A DNA stretch of 64,000 nucleotides, taken from the NCBI GenBank assembly GCA_044449065.1, contig JBIOHP010000001.1:1-64000 (forward strand), given 5' to 3'. Made by a program: the position numbers and the translations under genes. The stretch comes from JBIOHP01 sp044449065 (GTDB lineage: Bacteria; Bacteroidota; Ignavibacteria; UBA10030; SZUA-254). Every line of letters begins with the position of its first letter. Positions within the stretch are counted from its first letter, which is position 1. Shown piece by piece: positions 7,438-15,161 of the stretch. Below the pieces are notes generated by a model. That model was given only the letters and a program-made list of their open reading frames with translations, did no database searches and had not been told where the DNA came from.

Positions 7438-9347
7438 AAGCTTATCAGCTCCAGTTCTGTTTCTTCATTGATTAAATCGATTGCCGCTTTTTTGACGAGA
7501 AGGCGGGGATGCAAATCAAGCGCATCACTGAAGGGAAGATTGGCGCTTAATCCAATTTCATCACCCACACGGAAGTTTATTCCTTTCACCTTGCATGAGA
7601 TCCCGCGAATGGTTGTAAGAAGGTTTTCCCATTGCATCGTTAATTTATCCAGCTCGTTGTCTTTGGTGAAAAATGAAAATACATCGTAAAGATTATACGG
7701 GTTTGGCTGCCCGGGGAAATTTGGGGAACAAAAATTCAATTTCGGCAGCGCGTCGAAAATTTTTCCCGAGGGCGTATTTCTTCCTCCTTCAACATCAAGG
7801 ATGGGCGTTTTCCACTGGTGCGGAAAATATGTTTCATCGTACCCTATCCATGCTGAAATGGCGAGAGGCGATGCTTGCTTCATGACGCGCGAGGTATCGC
7901 AACGGGGATAATGTTCCGTCCCATCCCTGTATGACACGGGGAGATTGCCATCGATTTCCGCAAGGAAATAAACATTGGGGAGATCGACCACTCCGGGACC
8001 AATTATTTTTTTAACCGTGCCACGGTTTCCCGCGATAGCAATGATAATATTTATTGTAAACGATTTATCGCTCTTTACTTCGGCGACCGCATACGATCCA
8101 TTCAGGTTTGGCGTGCTTCCAGTATTGGTGAATTTCACCGTATCGCCTTTGGAAAAATAATGCGGGATTGTCGTTGTAACCAGGCACGGCGATCCGGCAG
8201 CAACTGAGACGATAGGTATTGCCGGTCCTTCTAATTGCGTGGAGCCCGAGGGCAATGCTTCAGTCCGGTAGAGGTATCTTTTTGTTGTCCCGGGGTATCC
8301 CGCGGGTATCGTGAGCCGCACATCCCATGCGCTTACATTTGTAAAGCCGACATCATCCGTGGTTATCTTTGTTGCTGGAACGTTTACCATGAGCGGAACG
8401 CTTGGCATTGTCTCCGTGTCATTTATCAGGCAGGTAAGAAAATATTTGAAGCATTTTTCTTTTCCTGTCGGATTTACATGAAGAATGAAATCGGCTCCGG
8501 CGGATGAATAGTCGAAACGATCGAAGAGGGGAGACGGCGGCTCCGCGATTGCGATCATCGTATAAATATAATCGTACTTACTTCGATCTAAATAGAGCAC
8601 GTCAATTTTCGAATCATCGAGAACGCACCCATCTAGGTTGCCCTGATGGCCGGTGGGGGAGAGCCGCCTGTTCATGGTGAACTCTTCGGTCTCCGGATTA
8701 ATGAAGAACTCGGCGTTATAGTACACGCTCATGGCGGTCAGTAAATCGAATATCGTTGTTGATGGATCGAGATTGGCAAACTTGCCGTTGTTGCCGATTA
8801 GTGAATCATCGGTATCTGCATAAAAACGTATCTGCCGGTAGGCGTATTGGTCGGCTATCGTAAAATCGCTGAACATATCGCCCTGAAATAACGGCTGATT
8901 TTCCGCATCAACTCTGCCGGAGCTCAGTTCACGCAGAATCAGCTCCTTTACACCCATCGTAATGATTGATTTTTCATCGGGAGTAAAACATAAATTTACT
9001 CTTGTTCTTTTCGCTCTATCCCAGAAACGGTGATTCATCGAAAATACATTCAGCTCCACCCATAGCTCTTTTGCGTCAAACCGGATCGATTCGTTATCGA
9101 TCTCGCCGCGGAACAATGTGCGCATTTCTTCGCTGACGGTGACTTCATATCGCGTTGACGCCGTTCCATACCGGAATATCTCGGTAAAATATCCATCCAT
9201 GTTCGATGCCCGAAGGGTCAGGTCTTCAACTGTCCGTTCAAACGCATCGCGCTCTAATTCCTGCATGAGGATTATTTTTGAATCCTCGTCGAGGAGCGGG
9301 GTTATATCGCGCCGCAGATCGCCCCGGATTCCCAAAGTGATTTTCAT
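7434..9347 (-). CDS. Large phage tail/baseplate protein
   Basis: At 637 residues this is the largest gene of the module. It directly follows the tape-measure candidate with a four-base overlap. The N-terminal part (MKITLGIRGDLRRDITPLLDEDSKI) and the following beta-rich region look like a tail-hub protein. Residues about 380-435 (GDTVKFTNTGSTPNLNGSYAV) repeat the E1-FCCH-like pattern of the neighbour at 6493. In siphophages the genes after the tape measure encode the distal tail and tail-associated proteins, so a tail-tip role is likely. No peptidase motif was found. Confidence 0.65.
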   Translation of the reverse strand: MKITLGIRGDLRRDITPLLDEDSKIILMQELERDAFERTVEDLTLRASNMDGYFTEIFRYGTASTRYEVTVSEEMRTLFRGEIDNESIRFDAKELWVELNVFSMNHRFWDRAKRTRVNLCFTPDEKSIITMGVKELILRELSSGRVDAENQPLFQGDMFSDFTIADQYAYRQIRFYADTDDSLIGNNGKFANLDPSTTIFDLLTAMSVYYNAEFFINPETEEFTMNRRLSPTGHQGNLDGCVLDDSKIDVLYLDRSKYDYIYTMIAIAEPPSPLFDRFDYSSAGADFILHVNPTGKEKCFKYFLTCLINDTETMPSVPLMVNVPATKITTDDVGFTNVSAWDVRLTIPAGYPGTTKRYLYRTEALPSGSTQLEGPAIPIVSVAAGSPCLVTTTIPHYFSKGDTVKFTNTGSTPNLNGSYAVAEVKSDKSFTINIIIAIAGNRGTVKKIIGPGVVDLPNVYFLAEIDGNLPVSYRDGTEHYPRCDTSRVMKQASPLAISAWIGYDETYFPHQWKTPILDVEGGRNTPSGKIFDALPKLNFCSPNFPGQPNPYNLYDVFSFFTKDNELDKLTMQWENLLTTIRGISCKVKGINFRVGDEIGLSANLPFSDALDLHPRLLVKKAAIDLINEETELELISL

Positions 9348-10105
9348 ATCTTTTTCTTTGAATTAAAAGAATCGAATGCCGGCATTTCCTTCCGCAAAAA
9401 TTCCTGGCCGCTCAAAGTTCCTTCCAAAATTATCGGCGCTTGAATTTCCAGATTCTGTACGGCGTCGATTAGCCGGATATTTTGATTTCTGAGAGAACGA
9501 ATCTCCGAGAGCAGCGGATTTAAATTGGATGAAGCAAAATTCAGTCCGGATGCGTTAAAACCTCCGAATAGATCGTTAATAGACGTACCCCTATTTCGCG
9601 TTCCGCCAGCGACGTTCATCGCAAAATTCCCGGCAGAAACACCCTCACCAAATAAAGAAAATAATGAAGCGATCCCGCCGATGGATGGAAGGATTGGAGA
9701 ATTGCTTTCGCCGGAATCGGATAGTTTCAGCATCGACACTATGCGGCTGACAATTTGAACTGCTTTCAATAACGATTCGATAAATTTATCGCCTGAATCT
9801 GCAAACGCAAACCGGAGGAGAGAAGAGATCTTGTTGACGTGATCTAATTCCCTGTTTTGGCGGGTCTGTTCGCTTTTTGAAAGGGATTGCTCCGTGTTTT
9901 CCCTGATTGAAGCTGAATCTTTTACAGTACCGAGTGACGAATTAAATCTATCGATTGATATTTCGGCGTCGTCAAATGTTTTTTTCAAATCAAGGAGATC
10001 CATCTGAGTGAGCCGCACAAACTGATGGAAACGATCGTAGGCAGCCGATGTTTCCGAGAGTGTTCCATTTAGATTTGGAGATAAAGGAGTTTTAGTGTTT
10101 GGCAT
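9344..10105 (-). CDS. Short tape-measure protein candidate
   Basis: The 253-residue protein occupies the slot immediately after the frameshifting tail-assembly chaperone pair, where tailed phages almost always encode the tape measure. It is largely alpha-helical: helices at about 20-120, a small hydrophobic Gly/Ser/Leu segment near 130-170 (SIGGIASLFSLFGEG) and a coiled region near 195-225. Tape measures are commonly 600-2000 residues. If this is one, the general rule of about 1.5 angstrom per residue predicts a tail of only about 38 nm, similar to the short tails of gene transfer agents. A minor tail protein with the tape measure lost is the alternative. Confidence 0.5.
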   Translation of the reverse strand: MPNTKTPLSPNLNGTLSETSAAYDRFHQFVRLTQMDLLDLKKTFDDAEISIDRFNSSLGTVKDSASIRENTEQSLSKSEQTRQNRELDHVNKISSLLRFAFADSGDKFIESLLKAVQIVSRIVSMLKLSDSGESNSPILPSIGGIASLFSLFGEGVSAGNFAMNVAGGTRNRGTSINDLFGGFNASGLNFASSNLNPLLSEIRSLRNQNIRLIDAVQNLEIQAPIILEGTLSGQEFLRKEMPAFDSFNSKKKI

Positions 10106-10165
10106 AGTTAATAAAATTTTTGAATTGATTGTGCCGGAAATAATGATGTGATAGAATCACACACA

Positions 10166-10552
10166 TTATTCTAAATTATCTAGAACCATTGAATCGTTCC
10201 GATCTGAAACCCTCTGCGCATACCGCAATCGTAGCAGCATCCATCGATATACTTCTTCTGCCGGTAAATCCCGGATGATACCGGCGTGGGTTATATCGCC
10301 TTCGCAGAGCAGGTAGAGAATTTCATGATTTGTTAAGGGTTCAACGTCAGTCGTCTCGCTCACGAACCGGAAATTGAGACCTGTTTTAAATTTTCCAAGC
10401 CGTTCATCCAGTTCGTGTTGAGTACGAAAAAATCCGCCAGCACCTCCATAATCTCGGAGTTTTTTAAAAGTCCGATAATCGGTTTTCTGCCGTTCATGGG
10501 AATTTCGGGGTGAAGAGTTATCCCGTAATATCTCGCCCACCACCAATTCCAA
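10166..10552 (-). CDS. Downstream frame of the tail-assembly chaperone (T part), made by -1 frameshift
   Basis: This frame lies -1 relative to the chaperone gene at 10360-10779 and overlaps it by 193 bases. An ATG at 10552 exists, but no ribosome-binding site supports it. The expected product is a fusion made by slippage at 10459-10465: residues 1-107 of the upstream frame followed by 97 residues of this frame (LRDYGGAGGFFRT onward), about 204 in total. In lambda the equivalent gpGT recruits the major tail protein to the tape measure. The C-terminal part is acidic and helical (LPAEEVYRWMLLRLRYAQRV), as in other T domains. Confidence 0.75.
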   Translation of the reverse strand: MELVVGEILRDNSSPRNSHERQKTDYRTFKKLRDYGGAGGFFRTQHELDERLGKFKTGLNFRFVSETTDVEPLTNHEILYLLCEGDITHAGIIRDLPAEEVYRWMLLRLRYAQRVSDRNDSMVLDNLE

Positions 10553-10779
10553 ATCTGATGGAATTTCGTTCTGTGATCGGGTTTGAGGATGACAGCAAAC
10601 AGTTCCTCCAATAATCCCGTGTCATAGATTGAACCGATCACGTCGAAGAGAGTGACATTGCCGGAACTGATCTCCGCGATTTTGGAAATACATTTCTTAA
10701 CCTGCGCGTCTTCGGCATACGTAAGCTCTTCTTGCCTGAAAAACATCCGTTTGAACCTATAGCGTTTTACTGTTTTCAT
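10360..10779 (-). CDS. Tail-assembly chaperone (G part)
   Basis: The 139-residue protein lies between the major tail protein and the tape-measure candidate, the conserved position of gpG-like chaperones. The N-terminal half is basic and helical (RYRFKRMFFRQEELTYAEDAQ). The frame contains the slippery run at codons 105-107 (TTA AAA AAC) that gives access to the overlapping -1 frame. Sequence similarity to a named family was not recognised; the assignment rests on order, size and the frameshift signal. Confidence 0.75.
   Translation of the reverse strand: MKTVKRYRFKRMFFRQEELTYAEDAQVKKCISKIAEISSGNVTLFDVIGSIYDTGLLEELFAVILKPDHRTKFHQIWNWWWARYYGITLHPEIPMNGRKPIIGLLKNSEIMEVLADFFVLNTNWMNGLENLKQVSISGS
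10459..10465 (-). promoter_or_regulatory. Programmed -1 ribosomal frameshift site A AAA AAC
   Basis: On the minus strand the in-frame codons are CTT TTA AAA AAC TCC. This gives the classic heptamer A AAA AAC at 10465-10459 and, three bases upstream, a second one, T TTA AAA (10468-10462). Slipping back one base joins the chaperone frame to the overlapping downstream frame. The same arrangement between major tail and tape-measure genes is conserved across tailed phages. Confidence 0.85.
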
Positions 10780-10812
10780 CCAAATTAGGTTATTATTGAT
10801 TCGATAAAATTC

Positions 10813-11370
10813 TTAGAGGATTGCCGATGCAACGCTCGATGCCGTATCTGAAGGAACGCCCGTTGCGCTCAATCCTTCTAAGATTAAGTAAGGTTCGCGC
10901 GCGACGACATTATACGCCGAAGGCGTGCGTGTGAACGTCGTTGCCGGCGCAAGAGCATAGATTGTTACCTGAATGGTTCGCTCGGTCGCGGATTTAAATT
11001 CAAGGACGGGACCGGGCTTAATTTTGCAGAGGCACATGGAGATTTCCTGCACCATGGTATCGTTACCGGTTTTAACCGAGTAGAACACCTCGTAATATTT
11101 TCCATCGGCATTTTTCAGGAAATTGATCTCATCGATCCCGCTTTGTTTCAGCGTCGTTTCCCAGTGAACCTTTCTGGCGCCCGACTTTGCGTCGATGAAA
11201 TCGCCCCGCTCATCGGAGAGTTCAATGATCGTGTGTTCGTCGGTGAGTTTCGATGATACCAGGTATCCGATATCTGAAAATGTATCGGTGGGGTTCGGCG
11301 ACAACTCTCGAATCTGGAGGGTTCCGCCTCCTTTGACGTTAATGCGTTTACGGTTTTTTCCTAATGACAT
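10813..11370 (-). CDS. Major tail protein candidate
   Basis: The 185-residue product lies between the tail-terminator-like gene and the chaperone pair. It is beta-rich (ISMCLCKIKPGPVLEFKSATERTIQVTIYAL) and ends in an Ala/Ser-rich tail, consistent with a siphophage tail-tube subunit. The strong ribosome-binding site AAAGGAG about eight bases before the ATG fits a protein needed in many copies. The assignment is based on order, size and fold-like pattern. Confidence 0.7.
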   Translation of the reverse strand: MSLGKNRKRINVKGGGTLQIRELSPNPTDTFSDIGYLVSSKLTDEHTIIELSDERGDFIDAKSGARKVHWETTLKQSGIDEINFLKNADGKYYEVFYSVKTGNDTMVQEISMCLCKIKPGPVLEFKSATERTIQVTIYALAPATTFTRTPSAYNVVAREPYLILEGLSATGVPSDTASSVASAIL

Positions 11371-11440
11371 TGTAAAACTCCTTTTAATAATTTTTATTGG
11401 ATTGAAATTCTGTCGTGCGAAAAACTAACTTATAAAATCG

Positions 11441-11905
11441 TTACGCTCCCGTGCCGTAATAATACATCACAGAGAAATTCACCGTGATATGCCCCCAGTT
11501 ATTCTGATAATCGAGGACCGGCTCATCGGAAAGGAAACGGATGGATTTGGCTGCGGTTTCGCTGAAAAGCACGCCTGCGTTATCCAAAAGTGCATCTCTG
11601 ATATCCTCGAGCAAATCATCACACGCATCGCTGAGTATTCCGGCGTCATCCGCGTCGGTTCCTACCTTCACATAGCCGATCACGGAGAACGTGGAAGTAA
11701 CCTCATATAAATTTTCTTCCTCTGAGGTAATATGGAAAACCTGTTCGCCTTCAATAACGCAAAGTTCCGGGAACGATGAGATTTGCTCGATCCCTTTCAA
11801 CTTCTTCGTTGCTGCTGCTACATCGTGATGATATCCGTTCGAAACCGTTATGGTTTCGAGGATATCGATTAACTTTTCCTGTATCTCTCTTCGCGCTGAT
11901 GGCAT
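11441..11905 (-). CDS. Tail terminator-like (minor tail, gpU-like) protein
   Basis: This 154-residue protein opens with REIQEKLIDILETI, then has an acidic centre with VGTDADDAGILSDACDDLLEDIRDALLDNAG and a final beta region HITVNFSVMYYYG. The pattern of an N-terminal helix, a central 'D-L-x-D-I-x-x-A-L' helix and C-terminal strands is typical of tail completion/terminator proteins between the connector and the major tail gene. Confidence is moderate. Confidence 0.65.
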   Translation of the reverse strand: MPSARREIQEKLIDILETITVSNGYHHDVAAATKKLKGIEQISSFPELCVIEGEQVFHITSEEENLYEVTSTFSVIGYVKVGTDADDAGILSDACDDLLEDIRDALLDNAGVLFSETAAKSIRFLSDEPVLDYQNNWGHITVNFSVMYYYGTGA

Positions 11906-11958
11906 ATAGTGATTGATGGAAGTATTTTGAGTTTAAAAATTCGATTGAATTTCTAAGG

Positions 11959-12582
11959 TTACGGCATCGGTCTTACAAACGGCGCTAATCTGGCTATGTG
12001 TCTATCATCTAATTGGAAGAAGTTTTCCGAAACCCCGCTACTGTGTCCGGATGTAATCGCTCTGCTTGATTGACCGAGCCGGCCCGATCCCTGATTTGAT
12101 TCCTTAAAGATTTCTGCGACGGCTTCGATGCAAACCTGTATAATCACTCCAGGAATCGATTCGTATCCGGCATGGTAGCAGAGCTTAATATTCTGTGTCC
12201 CTTGAGGAAAAAATGATCGATAGAGGTAGATATGCCAGGGTTTTTCCGGTTTGATGATGATGTACTTAATCTCTTCCTCCAATACAACCCAATCATCGAG
12301 TGGATCCTCACGGTACATCACATCTTCAGGAACGGTATTCTGGAGCGATACAAGCGGCGCATTGAACACTGCAATCCGCGAAGTGCCATCGCCATCGTGC
12401 AGCTCGTCTGCAAAATTCTGAGCGGCAACAGGACCACGGATTGTTCTTTCGATAGTATCTGAGACACGATTGATCCATGTCTGAAGATTGTCATCCTGGG
12501 TGGTATCCGAGCCGGAAATCTTGAGATATGATTTCACTGCCGGGAGATCAACAATAGCATTCGTACTGGGCTGAACTGACAT
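11959..12582 (-). CDS. Head-tail connector protein (gp6-like)
   Basis: The 207-residue protein begins with a segment matching the phage gp6-like connector family: VKSYLKISGSDTTQDDNLQTWINRVSDTIERTIRG. It continues with the gp15-like pattern LVSLQNTVPEDVMYREDPLDDW and a C-terminal helix rich in Glu. In HK97-type phages this protein closes the head after packaging and docks the tail. It follows the capsid gene after a 178-bp gap that contains a large hairpin. Confidence 0.75.
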   Translation of the reverse strand: MSVQPSTNAIVDLPAVKSYLKISGSDTTQDDNLQTWINRVSDTIERTIRGPVAAQNFADELHDGDGTSRIAVFNAPLVSLQNTVPEDVMYREDPLDDWVVLEEEIKYIIIKPEKPWHIYLYRSFFPQGTQNIKLCYHAGYESIPGVIIQVCIEAVAEIFKESNQGSGRLGQSSRAITSGHSSGVSENFFQLDDRHIARLAPFVRPMP

Positions 12583-12649
12583 ATTTTATTTATTGAAATA
12601 ATGTGAAAGAATTGTTTTTGTTAAATTCCGGATCGTGCAAATTAGTAAA

Positions 12650-12721
12650 GTCCGATCCCCAACTGGACAATAGAGAGCTGGGTTTATTTTTTATGACATT
12701 GTCCGTTGTTGAGAATCGGAC
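12650..12721 (-). terminator. Large hairpin between capsid and connector genes
   Basis: GTCCGAT...GGACAAT (12650-12671) pairs with ATTGTCC...ATCGGAC (12698-12721), leaving about a 26-base loop and a small internal bulge near CCAAC/GTTG. On the leftward transcript it lies 40 nt after the capsid stop. There is no clear T-run, so it more likely stabilises the capsid mRNA or attenuates downstream transcription than terminates fully. Confidence 0.6.
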
Positions 12722-12760
12722 CCTACGTATTACTTCAGAATGCGGCTAAGTGCGATTCAC

Positions 12761-13879
12761 TTAAGCGGCATGCGTTTTCACGACTGTAATGTTCGATGGA
12801 ATCATCACCGTTACTCCCCAGCGGGCGTCAACCATAATTGCATATGATCGCTGTTCGGCAAGATTTATCGAAGCAACCGTCCCTTCACGCAATGTCTGGG
12901 ATTCGATGTCCTGCCGGTCGCCAAATGCCACCCATTTGAGGTTGCCAAAGATGACGAAGGGCGAATTCGGAGCGTCGGTTGCGGGCATCTGTTCCGTTAA
13001 TTCGATCGGATAGCCCAGGAGAGTCGCCTCGGAGGCGCCGAACGGATTGACAACAATTGGTCTGCCGTTTGAATCAGTCAACCCTTCGATAAGACTGAGA
13101 ATCGTGCGATGCATATACCATTTGCCGCCGCCCATCAGCTTGCCGGGAGAGAGCGACCGTTTGATTTTCACCAATTCTTTGTAGGTGATATTGGCGATGC
13201 TCTGGTCCGCGAGGATAAACTCATTGGCTTCCGATTTTAGAATCCCGGTGAACGTAGTTCCATTCAAAACTTCCTGGTCTTCCCGCGCGGCAAACTGCTC
13301 GCCGAAAAGATTCACGAATTTGTTGTAAAGGGCGACGTTGTTGTCCTGAAAGAGTTCCTTCGACATCACCTGAACGCCTGCGAACGCCTTTGCAGTGAGA
13401 ACCGGTTTGGCGAACTTTGTTCCTGCTTCGCTCGGCGCAATTTGTTCACCCACCTGGTAAATGGTTGGTTTCGTGGTTACTGTCCGGAGATCGAGTTCGT
13501 TTGACGTCATCGGGTAGACGTCGCAGTCTCGACGCGAGATACCATACTGCTCAATCGCAACGAGTAAATCCTGCGCGAATTCAGTCGGGACCAGGTTTCC
13601 TCCGTCAACGCCCGATCCTTCTGTTAATGCTCTCACGGTGGCTATATCGCCTTCCGCTTGCGCTTTGAAATAACGGATCATTTTTGTGTGTTTTGGCGCT
13701 TCTGTCACCGTCATTTTTCCGCCGTGAATATCCGTTCCCGGATTCACCGGCGGAGCATCCGGTTTATCCAGATTTGCCGCCTTGATAACTTTTTCGCTTG
13801 CGGCTTGCGCCTGTTGCTCGAGCAGCGTTGTCAACTCCGTTGCCGACATGATGATGTTTCCTTCTGTGGTTTTTTCCAT
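12761..13879 (-). CDS. HK97-type major capsid protein
   Basis: The 372-residue protein has an N-terminal region of about 90 residues that looks like a cleavable scaffold (TTLLEQQAQAASEKVIKAA). Then comes the HK97 capsid signature: GSGVDGGNLVPTEFAQDLL, ISRRDCDVYPMTSNELDLRTV, VMSKELFQDNN and, near the end, FGDRQDIESQTLREGTVASI with WGVTVMIPSNITVV. The ribosome-binding site AAAAGGA lies about seven bases before ATG 13879. It follows the prohead protease, which would cleave the scaffold part. Confidence 0.9.
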   Translation of the reverse strand: MEKTTEGNIIMSATELTTLLEQQAQAASEKVIKAANLDKPDAPPVNPGTDIHGGKMTVTEAPKHTKMIRYFKAQAEGDIATVRALTEGSGVDGGNLVPTEFAQDLLVAIEQYGISRRDCDVYPMTSNELDLRTVTTKPTIYQVGEQIAPSEAGTKFAKPVLTAKAFAGVQVMSKELFQDNNVALYNKFVNLFGEQFAAREDQEVLNGTTFTGILKSEANEFILADQSIANITYKELVKIKRSLSPGKLMGGGKWYMHRTILSLIEGLTDSNGRPIVVNPFGASEATLLGYPIELTEQMPATDAPNSPFVIFGNLKWVAFGDRQDIESQTLREGTVASINLAEQRSYAIMVDARWGVTVMIPSNITVVKTHAA

Positions 13880-13907
13880 ACTACATTCCTTTTCGTGTTT
13901 GAGATTA

Positions 13908-14780
13908 TTAAAATATTTTGCCCTTGATACGGCTAACTTCTCTGAGAGCGATTTCCTCCATCAATGTGGCTGGATCGAACGTCGTGGATTTCCCTAAAGT
14001 CTCCACCGCAATTGGATTTTCTAAATTAAACTTGTTCTTTGCGCCGGCTTTCGTGAACATCTTTTCAAGTTCGCGCATCTTATTCAGTAAAAACGTGAGG
14101 GAAGCGGCGACTTCATCCTGGGCGCTGAATTTTTGGACAGACGGAATTTCTTTTTTTACCTCGATAAAATCGTGGAAGCCCGGACAGGCGTCGCCGAAAC
14201 ATTTTATCAGAAAATCCGACCGTATCATCCCCTTCTCATAAGCGTCCTGCAAAGCGGCAGGGTTCGCCGGAACGGGAACGGCGCTGTTTTCGATCAACTC
14301 CCACTTTATAAAATTAAATCCGGTAAACGCTTTTTCTTCAAACAGTTGTTCATACTCGATAGGGAGGAACCCGATGGAGAACGCGTTGAGATACCCCTCT
14401 TTATACAGACGATATACTTCCATCGCTTCCTCGCGGACGTCGAACTGCATTTTCATCCGTACGCCTTTCGCATCGGGTTTCTCCCACAATGATTTCGCGA
14501 TTGGGGGAATGGTGTAGTTATGAGCCCAAAGCACGACCGGGTTACGCCGGTAATTTTGATTTTTCATTCCCGCCGGTTGTACCGTATCACCGAACCGATC
14601 GCGGTCCACCGTGCTGCAGTAAGCAGTGATCGTTCGTTCTGCATCGTTGAATTCTTTATAGCCCACATTGAATGATTTTACAACCCGCGGCTTTTCACCT
14701 TTCTTCAGGGCATTCAGTAATGATGTTCGATACTCTTCGCCGTTTTCACTAATCGTGTTGATTGTTCTCAGTTGATCCAC
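13908..14780 (-). CDS. HK97-family prohead protease
   Basis: The 290-residue protein contains the U35 protease pattern: VDRDRFGDTVQPAGMKNQNYRRNPVVLWAHNY with the likely catalytic His87, and YLNAFSIGFLP with the likely catalytic Ser135. It processes the capsid scaffold domain during head maturation. It lies directly upstream of the capsid gene in transcription order. The C-terminal 100 residues may be self-cleaved. A GGCGAATT...AATTCGCC hairpin (14812-14846) lies just ahead of its start. Confidence 0.9.
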   Translation of the reverse strand: MDQLRTINTISENGEEYRTSLLNALKKGEKPRVVKSFNVGYKEFNDAERTITAYCSTVDRDRFGDTVQPAGMKNQNYRRNPVVLWAHNYTIPPIAKSLWEKPDAKGVRMKMQFDVREEAMEVYRLYKEGYLNAFSIGFLPIEYEQLFEEKAFTGFNFIKWELIENSAVPVPANPAALQDAYEKGMIRSDFLIKCFGDACPGFHDFIEVKKEIPSVQKFSAQDEVAASLTFLLNKMRELEKMFTKAGAKNKFNLENPIAVETLGKSTTFDPATLMEEIALREVSRIKGKIF

Positions 14781-14897
14781 AATTTTTCCTCATTTGTATT
14801 AAAATGAAAAAGGCGAATTTTACGGTTTATCCCACAATAATTCGCCCTGATTCTTTCAGTGACCTTGTTTATTTTATTAACTAACGTTGCTTACCAC

Positions 14898-15098
14898 TCA
14901 TGTGGATGGTAAGTTAAACCTCCCCACATTTTCTGTCTCTTTGCGTTCGTAGTTTGAAACCGTACCCTCCCGAAACGAAACCGCAACGCTTCCGAATAAT
15001 CGCTTGTTGATATATTTTCTCATGTCCTGCAGCACCAGCAGTTCAAATTCAGAGACGAGCGCAGATTTTGTATATTCGACTAATTTTGGAGAACTCAT
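14898..15098 (-). CDS. Small unknown protein between portal and protease
   Basis: The 66-residue frame has a reasonable ribosome-binding site (AAAGGA, about seven bases before the ATG), and its strand and spacing fit the phage operon. The sequence (LVSEFELLVLQDMRKYINKRLFGSVAVSF) has no recognised domain. Small genes of unknown function at this position are common in HK97-like phages. Confidence 0.5.
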   Translation of the reverse strand: MSSPKLVEYTKSALVSEFELLVLQDMRKYINKRLFGSVAVSFREGTVSNYERKETENVGRFNLPST

Positions 15099-15161
15099 TG
15101 GACAATCCTTTTATTTTTTTCTAAAGAAGAGATATCGTTAATCGCGTCTGAAATCGGGAAA

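Noticed and set aside
10360..10552. Separate gene starting at the ATG at 10552
   Set aside because: There is no ribosome-binding site, and the slippery heptamer explains expression of this frame as a fusion.
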